Shown: one piece after another, positions 1-6,364 of the stretch | Position numbering within the stretch: the stretch's first letter is position 1 | Layout: each line of letters opens with the position of its first letter | Assembly (NCBI GenBank): GCA_023247575.1 | Contig: JAHFGE010000029.1 | Location: 1-10,227, forward strand | DNA: 10,227 nt | Direction: 5' to 3' | Source of the DNA: Candidatus Omnitrophota bacterium | GTDB taxonomy: Bacteria > Omnitrophota > Gorgyraeia > Zapsychrales > Fredricksoniimonadaceae | Translations under genes and position numbers: made by a program | Notes under the pieces: model-generated | What the model saw: only the letters and a program-made list of their open reading frames with translations | Database searches by the model: none | What the model was told of the DNA's origin: nothing

Positions 1-898
1 GCGTTACTTGAGGATAAGTGAACGCAAAAGGGAATGTCTCTTCGTGAAATAGCTGCAAGCGTATGCTGATAAGTATCCCGATAACAGCCAGTATTGTCCC
101 TCCGAAAAAACGTCTGAAGGTCCAATACCAGATCAGGTAATAGACAATCGCAATAGCCATCATGACCAGCAATGCGTTCTCATAAGTAAAGCCACCTAAA
201 AGACGCTGAGCAATTTCACTGATGAATACCGGCGCTCCTATTCCATAACGACTGAGATTATCAACGCCTATGATATTCCCCGAAATATGGGCCAAGCCAG
301 GAGGCATCAAAAAGTAATCCATGTGATGGAATTGCTCCCCAATAAACATGCGCGCCACAGCTCCTTGATAATCAGGAACCCAAACAATAGCTATAATGAC
401 AGGGATAAATAACCAGCGTATCCATGGGCTTATACGGACACACCCGAAATCGTCTTTTAAACGCTGGTCCATCTGATCAATCCACCGCCTGATTTCAGGC
501 CAGAAAATCTTGGATAAAATACTAAACCCTAAAAAGAAATAATAAGTATGTAAAAATACAATCTGACGGAAAAGTAAAAGTTTAAATGCACAGAAAACCT
601 GAGCGCTAACCACAAAGGCTTCCAGGAAAGTGAATTGCTTTAATCCTCTTAACCCCTGTGAAGAACTATAGTGTTTACGAAAAACCATTAACAGTGTAAA
701 AATAAAAATAACTATAAAAATAAATAGTCTATAAAAGAACGCGTCTCTTTCCGGAATAACATTTTGCCGGTAAACGTCAAATAACTGTGCAATGAGTGGA
801 TCAAGGTGTTGGGGAAAAAATAAGGAAATAAGAATGGAAACAAAAAGCAGTTCAATACCGAGGCAAAGACTCAATAGGGATACGAGAAATAAATTCAT
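1..898 (-). CDS. GT-C-type membrane protein C, third tandem paralogue (incomplete at left edge)
   Basis: An open frame runs from ATG at 898 to the window edge without a stop, giving 299 residues; the C-terminal half lies outside. I translated it by hand. It is a hydrophobic multi-spanning protein and clearly the third member of the tandem family. An N-terminal helix (about 3-28) is followed by a P49-E50-R51..FFYRLF motif, further helices, then the loop VARMFIGEQFHHMD (D194) and VDNLSRYG (D213), which matches the corresponding loop of the neighbouring paralogue B almost word for word. In GT-C enzymes, acidic residues in an early extracytoplasmic loop bind or activate the polyprenyl-phosphate sugar donor, so D194 and D213 are the catalytic candidates. 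ATG overlaps the stop of B (ATGA), and AAGGAAAGAG upstream is a good ribosome binding site. Compared with B, the usual DVISQYG is changed to DNLSRYG. The family is not one I can name; the GT-C role is inferred. Confidence 0.85.
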   Translation of the reverse strand, partial: MNLFLVSLLSLCLGIELLFVSILISLFFPQHLDPLIAQLFDVYRQNVIPERDAFFYRLFIFIVIFIFTLLMVFRKHYSSSQGLRGLKQFTFLEAFVVSAQVFCAFKLLLFRQIVFLHTYYFFLGFSILSKIFWPEIRRWIDQMDQRLKDDFGCVRISPWIRWLFIPVIIAIVWVPDYQGAVARMFIGEQFHHMDYFLMPPGLAHISGNIIGVDNLSRYGIGAPVFISEIAQRLLGGFTYENALLVMMAIAIVYYLIWYWTFRRFFGGTILAVIGILISIRLQLFHEETFPFAFTYPQVT

Positions 899-3156
899 AC
901 GTTCTCTTTCCTTTTTAAAACTACAAGGTATTGAGCGCCCTCCATTGGCTCATAGTGTTTCAATATATAATCCGTTAACAATAAAAACGACGTATACTCC
1001 TGATAGAAATAATCAGGCAGTGGTCGAACCATAAATATTTTTTCCATGAAGACATAGGGCGGACGGTCCTGTTCAAGTGTATCAGTAGTTTTTTTCAATT
1101 GGTCAATCGTGTAAATACTGGTCTTGGCTAAAGATCGCATGGTCATCGGCCTGGAAATAATAAGAGGGAAATAATAAAAATACGGTCTGCGATGAGCATC
1201 CATGAGTATTCTAATTTCAAAACTGGAGACTAAGGGCACCCTCTGACCAGGGGAAGAATATTTTTGGATTAAAGCCACATCTTCATGAAAATCTGACGCC
1301 TGATGATAAAACTCGATGAGGGCTTCGTCTGAGGAAAAATCTTTTTCCGATTGTAGTCCATCATTGGCTTGTCCGAGAACATTGATGTTGAATTTGAAGC
1401 CTTGCGGAGTATCCCTGAATAAATGATTAAAGTAAGGTTGGCCATTTTTAAGAGGCATCGCCACTAGAGGGTCGGTACAAGGGTTATGTGACCAGTTTAG
1501 GATATTAGGATAAGCAATAAACAAATGGGTCGTCAAAAGCGCATAACAAGCCCCCGTTAATAAAATCAGATAAATCCGCCGGCGCCATTGTTTTGACCAT
1601 TGCTGACCTAAACATTTAAGCCAAAAACCAATGATCCACGCAAACGGCAAACTACCGACTAGATAACTAGTCAGCGTTGAGCGGGTAACATAATAATAAT
1701 AAAATCCCAACCCATACACCGCTAAAATGACTGCCATTAAAGCGACTCGACTAACAATTTTCTGATAAATTAAAATAGAAGCCACGATGATTGTAGCTAC
1801 GTACACCATGGGGAACAAAAAACCCATCAGCGCTGCACCAAATTCACGATCAGTCAAATTCGTCGTCATGGGCATGACACCGAATCCACTAAAGAAATAA
1901 CGTGAGAACTCCTGCATATTCGCCCAAAACATGGGCTGAAAAACGGCTTGCTTAGCACTGACAAAAAAAAGAATAAACGCGGATACAAAAGGCATCATGA
2001 AAGCCAGCACTAAATACCGCCACGGTTTTAATTGAAACCAACCATTGGCAAGGACGGATTCGATAAACAACCAGCCGGCATAAAACCACCATGCCAGCGT
2101 CAAATAGACGCCTTCCGACGTCAGGTACCATGCCTGTATTCCAGCGATAATGCCAATAACCCAAAACCAATACTGTTTGCCAGTGACTAAATGGCGATAC
2201 AAACAGGCAAAGAAGAAAATATCCATGATAAATCTTACCGGTGTGGTGCTGCCGTAGGTGAACACAAACGGATAAACCCCCGGATGAAACATTTGCCATT
2301 TAATCCCCAGTGTCAAAACAGCTAAAGCTAGCGCGATACTATTGAGCCAGCGCCGTAATAACCAAAACCAGCCTATGTAATAAAGCATCGTCATGGTAAC
2401 CATAACTGATAGAACCGATTCATAGGAGACGCCTCCCCGCCATTGGACCAAGCGTTCGATGATATAGGGGAAACCGAAACCATACTGGCTGATCACATCC
2501 CAATTGGGAATTAAACCGCTGGCGACCACCCACACTGGCCCCATGATAAAACTATCATTATGATGGAACTGTTCGCCTATAAAGAATCTCGCCACTACTG
2601 CCTGGGGATTAACTATAATGATAATAGCTGCTATCCACAGGAAACTTCCTACCGTCAATAGTGTCCGTAGAGCTGAGGCATTGGCTTCCCTTTCAATAAA
2701 GTTACGTGCTTCACGCAAGACAATCTGGCAACGATGAAAAAATATCTTATGCAAGAAACATCCTATTAATAAAAAAACAAATCCATGAAGAGCCAACTGA
2801 TACCGCGGTTGATAAACAATAATTTTAAAAGCGACGGAGACCAAAAAGAAAAGCCACAGCGCTTCTGCGGTGGCACGAAATTTTAATGACGGGGTTAGGC
2901 TTTTTTCTTCTAAGCGGCGATGCAAGATAGCCAGAGCGCCTAACTGCATCGCAAATGCGGAGAGGATAAAAAACCGATAATAAAAAGTTTCGTTCTCAGG
3001 CTTTAACGTATCAATAAATTCAGGAAAAATTTGGCTCGTAAGATGAGATGCCGGTGGAAATAACTGCTGGCCTATGACAACGACAACCATCAGCAGCTCC
3101 ATGGCGGTGGCTAACACAATCCAGCTTAATAAACAAAAATTAATTGTGAATGTCAT
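895..3156 (-). CDS. GT-C-type membrane protein B, second tandem paralogue (753 aa)
   Basis: Large polytopic membrane protein, probably a polyprenyl-phosphate-sugar-dependent glycosyltransferase of GT-C fold. By eye it has an N-terminal module of about five helices (about 8-31, 61-79, 98-115, 120-138, 164-183) with the motif P53-E54-N55..FYYRFF. The loop ARFFIGEQFHHND (D201) and PNWDVISQYG (D220) follows, supplying the likely acidic pair. Further helices contain PVRFIMD (306-312) and a YYYYVTRS...SYLVGSLPF stretch (487-505), like the Y..RS motif seen in other GT-C proteins. After the last helix, residues 557 to about 605 form a polar insertion absent from paralogue A. The extracytoplasmic C-terminal domain (about 623-753) has LVSSFE, DAHRRPYFYYFPLI and YVFMEK, closely matching A. 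The start ATG overlaps the stop of A by ATGA and has no strong ribosome binding site, suggesting coupling. Known families such as PMT_2 or ArnT are only distantly similar in style, so substrate cannot be assigned. Confidence 0.88.
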   Translation of the reverse strand: MTFTINFCLLSWIVLATAMELLMVVVVIGQQLFPPASHLTSQIFPEFIDTLKPENETFYYRFFILSAFAMQLGALAILHRRLEEKSLTPSLKFRATAEALWLFFLVSVAFKIIVYQPRYQLALHGFVFLLIGCFLHKIFFHRCQIVLREARNFIEREANASALRTLLTVGSFLWIAAIIIIVNPQAVVARFFIGEQFHHNDSFIMGPVWVVASGLIPNWDVISQYGFGFPYIIERLVQWRGGVSYESVLSVMVTMTMLYYIGWFWLLRRWLNSIALALAVLTLGIKWQMFHPGVYPFVFTYGSTTPVRFIMDIFFFACLYRHLVTGKQYWFWVIGIIAGIQAWYLTSEGVYLTLAWWFYAGWLFIESVLANGWFQLKPWRYLVLAFMMPFVSAFILFFVSAKQAVFQPMFWANMQEFSRYFFSGFGVMPMTTNLTDREFGAALMGFLFPMVYVATIIVASILIYQKIVSRVALMAVILAVYGLGFYYYYVTRSTLTSYLVGSLPFAWIIGFWLKCLGQQWSKQWRRRIYLILLTGACYALLTTHLFIAYPNILNWSHNPCTDPLVAMPLKNGQPYFNHLFRDTPQGFKFNINVLGQANDGLQSEKDFSSDEALIEFYHQASDFHEDVALIQKYSSPGQRVPLVSSFEIRILMDAHRRPYFYYFPLIISRPMTMRSLAKTSIYTIDQLKKTTDTLEQDRPPYVFMEKIFMVRPLPDYFYQEYTSFLLLTDYILKHYEPMEGAQYLVVLKRKENV
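904..913 (-). promoter_or_regulatory. Ribosome binding site of paralogue C
   Basis: The minus strand reads AAGGAAAGAG, with GGAAAGAG ending 5 nt before ATG at 898. It lies inside the last codons of paralogue B (the LKRKE tail), so ribosomes finishing B are placed directly on the start of C. Together with the ATGA overlap this favours translational coupling. Confidence 0.6.
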
Positions 3157-5285
3157 CGGCGCTTCAAGGCCACTAAATACTGCCCCTCCTCATAACTGGT
3201 ATATTGGTTATGAAGATAATCCATCAGTAAAGACACTGTTTGAAAATATTGATAAAACCGTTCGGGTAGAGTGTGATTAAAAAGCCTTTTTTCCACAAAA
3301 ACATAAGCTGGTTTAGCCGTTTCCAATTGATTAAGTGTTTTAATCATACGCGCCCTGGTATGTACATAGGTTCCTCCAATCAACTGGGCGGACATAAAGC
3401 GCGACGTAATCAACGGGAAATAATAAAAAAAAGGCTTGCGGTTGGCATCGATAAGAATTTGGGTTTCAAAGGAACTAATTAAAGGCGCTGCTTCGCCCGG
3501 CTTACTGAATTTTTGAATCAAAGCAGCATCCTTTTGGAACTGGAATTCCTGTCGATAAAATTGTATTTCTGGTTTCCAATCATATCCAGCCAAATTAAAA
3601 ATATTTGGATAATAGACAAAGAGTTGATTGCTAAAAAGCGCTACGACAGCCCACCCCACAAGAGCTACTTGAATTCTTAATCGTAATTTCCCTTTTAATG
3701 TAGGAATAAACTCATTGATCCAAAAACAGAGAATAAAAACAAATGGTAGACAAACTACATAATAACTACTCACAGCAGAACGGATGATAAAATAATGATA
3801 AATAAGCAATCCATATAAGGCCATAACCGTCGTAAGAAGCCATTTTTGATGAGCTTTCTTTAAAAACACCATGCTGGCTGTCACCATTGCCGTGGCTACG
3901 TAAACTATTGGAATAACCAATCCCATGACAAAGGCAAAAAAATTGCGTTCTTTTAATCCATCATAAATCGGCAGTGCTCCCCAGCCGTTTAAGAATAAAG
4001 CAATATGTTCCGTAACATTAGACCAGAATGTTTTTATAAAAATCCAAGGACCCACTAAAGAATACCAGACTATCCACCATATTCCTATGGCCAGAATGAG
4101 CAAAACCGCAGCCTCTATCAGTCTCCTTAGGCGGTCCTTCGATGACCAGTATAGAAAAATATTTAAACCGACATAGGCACCAAAAGCAGCGGTTAAATAA
4201 AGGCCCGTATCCACCATGTAGGCCATGGCTAACCCACATAATAAAGCGGCTGATCCACGATAGAGTAGGGCCGGAGTCTTAAGATCTTTAAAGATTAACC
4301 ACAATACCGCGACATCAAATATATAACGTACAGGAATGACTCCCGGTAGCATCCAAATAATGGGAGTTACCCCCCAATGAAAAAAATTCCATTTTACAAA
4401 CAACAAAATTCCAAAAACAGCGATCAATCTGTTCTTTAGCCAAGATCGCATAAATGTATAAGCGAGTAGCAAATAAATGCCTGTCATTGCCATCAAAATT
4501 TCATCAACGTGCAAATAGCTTAAACCGCCCATCCATTTGGCTATTGAACCGATGATGACTGGTAACAATAGGCTGTATTGACTGATGACATCGACATTCG
4601 GCACACAGCCCTGAAGCCATGCCCACGTTGAAGACATAATAAAACCATCAAAGTGATAGAACTGATCTACAGCAAAATCCCTGGCCAATACCTTGTTCAT
4701 ATCTAGTCCAAACAAAGCAAAACCCAAGCCTAGCAGAAAAACGATTTCCATCCCTAATTTGATCACCTGTTTTTGAACAAAAGAGGAAGCTTTCCATAAC
4801 TGGACTGCTTTCGAAAGTGCAGCCTTTAATTCTGGAAGAAAAATTTGACAGCCGATGGTCGCTACCAAAGCGAAATAAAATAATATTTTTGGCCAGGCTA
4901 AGGCTGGAGAGGTGATCCATTTGAAAGCAGCAAAAAGCTGTGACACTAATCCCGAAGTAACGACCAAAACAAACGATTTCAATGAAGGACTGATTTGATC
5001 TATCCTTAAGCGCTGATACCGGATTCCGATTAAGACTGCTGCGATCAACAAAGCCACAGCTACAAAAATCTGATAAAAAAGGATTCCTCTTTCAGGTCGA
5101 ACATCATTTAAGTTGGCGGGAAACAAATGTTGTATAAAGGTAGGGGTTTTAATAAGAATAAATTGAGAAACCACAATAACTAGAATCGTTAACTGTAGGC
5201 TTTCGGCAATAGCTAACCATGTTAACCAACAGATATTACGTAGTAATAATCGATCAGCTTGGTCAATCTCTTTGATGATCAACAA
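3153..5285 (-). CDS. GT-C-type membrane protein A, first tandem paralogue (710 aa)
   Basis: Polytopic membrane protein and first of three tandem paralogues; probably a GT-C glycosyltransferase acting on the outer face of the cytoplasmic membrane. The N-terminal module (about 1-195) carries R63-P64-E65-R66...FYQIF. The presumed catalytic loop follows: VDQFYHFD (D213) and VPNVDVISQYS (D232); the last residue is Ser where B and C have Gly. Later come PVRYIFD, then YHYFIIRS...SYYVVCLPF, then the soluble C-terminal domain (about 583-710) with LISSFE, DANRKPFFYYFPLI and YVFVEK. The start is TTG at 5285: no ATG occurs in frame until roughly residue 179, well past the first helices, and AAAAGGA sits 7 nt upstream. 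It overlaps the end of the methyltransferase gene by 23 nt and its own TGA overlaps the ATG of B. Similarity to B is obvious at motif level but low overall, so the duplication is old. The GT-C role rests on fold-like features only. Confidence 0.88.
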   Translation of the reverse strand: MLIIKEIDQADRLLLRNICWLTWLAIAESLQLTILVIVVSQFILIKTPTFIQHLFPANLNDVRPERGILFYQIFVAVALLIAAVLIGIRYQRLRIDQISPSLKSFVLVVTSGLVSQLFAAFKWITSPALAWPKILFYFALVATIGCQIFLPELKAALSKAVQLWKASSFVQKQVIKLGMEIVFLLGLGFALFGLDMNKVLARDFAVDQFYHFDGFIMSSTWAWLQGCVPNVDVISQYSLLLPVIIGSIAKWMGGLSYLHVDEILMAMTGIYLLLAYTFMRSWLKNRLIAVFGILLFVKWNFFHWGVTPIIWMLPGVIPVRYIFDVAVLWLIFKDLKTPALLYRGSAALLCGLAMAYMVDTGLYLTAAFGAYVGLNIFLYWSSKDRLRRLIEAAVLLILAIGIWWIVWYSLVGPWIFIKTFWSNVTEHIALFLNGWGALPIYDGLKERNFFAFVMGLVIPIVYVATAMVTASMVFLKKAHQKWLLTTVMALYGLLIYHYFIIRSAVSSYYVVCLPFVFILCFWINEFIPTLKGKLRLRIQVALVGWAVVALFSNQLFVYYPNIFNLAGYDWKPEIQFYRQEFQFQKDAALIQKFSKPGEAAPLISSFETQILIDANRKPFFYYFPLITSRFMSAQLIGGTYVHTRARMIKTLNQLETAKPAYVFVEKRLFNHTLPERFYQYFQTVSLLMDYLHNQYTSYEEGQYLVALKRR

Positions 5286-6129
5286 TGGGCAATCCTTTTA
5301 TTTTCTCCTCAGGGACACAAAAAATGTTCTCCTCAGGCTTTAAAGTAACTTCTGATATTGAATAAAATTGATCTTCTCTAAATTTATAAAGAAACAACTG
5401 GTACCTCAATGTATTAAAAAACCTTCTTTCCTGATGTAGTAAGCTTGCGTTATATTCAATCAGCATATATGGTCGGCATTGACTTATAGTCTGTTGAAGC
5501 CCTAAAAGGACTTCGTAATCAAACCCTTCAGTATCGACTTTAATAATATCAGGGCGCAATTGTAACTCATCTAATGAAATAATATCCACCCTACATTCAA
5601 ATATAACAATATTTTTGTCGTGGGCTAAAGGTAAATGCTGTTCCTGCATGATTTTTTGCACATATTCTTTCTGCAGTGAGGCCGCGGTATAAATAGGAAC
5701 GCCGTTGTACATGGGTACATACAGGGTCATCTGGGACCGGCAGCGGCCTGCCCCTATGATCTGGTAATCGAAACGCGGTAGGCGTTTTTTGAGTCTGCGC
5801 AATGACCGCTCATGGCAGGGGTTGGGCTCAATGGACAAAATGCGGTAATCGCTGTGGATGTGCCTGAAGCCGATGGCGGAAATCCCATCATTGGCCCCCA
5901 CATCCAAAAAGAGACCGTCGCCCGCATGCACCAAATACATAAATCCGTAATAGCTTTTTTCATGTGGCAACACAAATGGAATATAGTGAAATAATTGACG
6001 GCCAATAAAACCAGTATAGGGGTTATAACGCAATAACCGGGGAACCGCCGCATTAAAACGCCAAAGTCGTATGATTTTCTTGCGCACACGACGAAATATT
6101 TGGCGGATTTTAATAAAAATATTGAACAT
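5263..6129 (-). CDS. FkbM-family SAM-dependent methyltransferase (288 aa)
   Basis: A Rossmann-fold methyltransferase of the FkbM family, which usually transfers a methyl group from S-adenosylmethionine to a hydroxyl of a sugar or related small molecule. Visible evidence: motif I FLDVGANDG (74-82), which binds SAM; IEPNP (100-104) with the acidic residue E101 expected to hold the SAM ribose; and the family hallmark IIKVDTEGFDYEVLLGL (195-211), followed by RPYMLIEY (219-226). The first 30 residues are rich in Arg/Lys with hydrophobic positions between, suggesting an amphipathic segment that touches the membrane, although no full membrane helix is present. Length is normal for the family. The start ATG lies 7 nt after the stop of the small membrane protein gene, and GGGA from that stop region may serve as a weak ribosome binding site. 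Its 3' end overlaps paralogue A by 23 nt. In this GT-C operon a glycan O-methylation role is likely, but the acceptor is unknown. Confidence 0.93.
   Translation of the reverse strand: MFNIFIKIRQIFRRVRKKIIRLWRFNAAVPRLLRYNPYTGFIGRQLFHYIPFVLPHEKSYYGFMYLVHAGDGLFLDVGANDGISAIGFRHIHSDYRILSIEPNPCHERSLRRLKKRLPRFDYQIIGAGRCRSQMTLYVPMYNGVPIYTAASLQKEYVQKIMQEQHLPLAHDKNIVIFECRVDIISLDELQLRPDIIKVDTEGFDYEVLLGLQQTISQCRPYMLIEYNASLLHQERRFFNTLRYQLFLYKFREDQFYSISEVTLKPEENIFCVPEEKIKGLPIVDHQRD
5293..5299 (-). promoter_or_regulatory. Ribosome binding site that fixes the TTG start of paralogue A
   Basis: The minus strand reads AAAAGGA, then 7 nt, then TTG at 5285. The site lies inside the 3' end of the FkbM methyltransferase gene. 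It supports the non-ATG start, for which no nearby ATG alternative exists. Confidence 0.6.
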
Positions 6130-6136
6130 ACAATCC

Positions 6137-6364
6137 CTAAATATTACTTTTAATAAACTCGTGGGTGATGCCGTGGGATTTCAGATAATCGCTATAGACC
6201 ATCCCATCACGTGAATTTTGAAAAAAGCCGTTATAAAAAATTCCCAGCAGATACTTGCCCCTTTCAATCATGCAAAGCTTTTCATTAATGGTCCATGAAA
6301 AAATCAGGGCCACTAAAATCCACAGCCAAAAATTGCGCGCTAAAATATTTTTTATGAAGGGCAT
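6137..6364 (-). CDS. Small single-helix membrane protein, unknown function (75 aa)
   Basis: A short frame between the YfhO-like gene and the methyltransferase gene. From ATG at 6364 it encodes 75 residues: a positively charged start (MPFIKNILAR), one hydrophobic helix (about residues 11-26, FWLWILVALIFSWTI), then a polar tail of about 48 residues ending in HEFIKSNI. By the positive-inside rule the tail would face outward. I chose ATG 6364 because it overlaps the YfhO-like stop by only 13 nt and puts the helix at the N-terminus. A longer version from ATG 6418 would add 18 residues and overlap by 67 nt; it has GGGGGA upstream, but only 2 nt from the start. The frame fills its gap exactly (stop 7 nt before the next ATG), which argues that it is real. 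I do not recognise the family. It could be an accessory subunit of a neighbouring enzyme. Confidence 0.6.
   Translation of the reverse strand: MPFIKNILARNFWLWILVALIFSWTINEKLCMIERGKYLLGIFYNGFFQNSRDGMVYSDYLKSHGITHEFIKSNI

Noticed and set aside
1952..2299. 115-residue open frame inside paralogue B
   Set aside because: It lies wholly within B in another frame on the same strand and has no independent signal; it is a shadow of a hydrophobic coding sequence.
5754..6089. 111-residue open frame inside the FkbM gene
   Set aside because: The FkbM frame carries intact family motifs over the same stretch, so the alternative frame is incidental.
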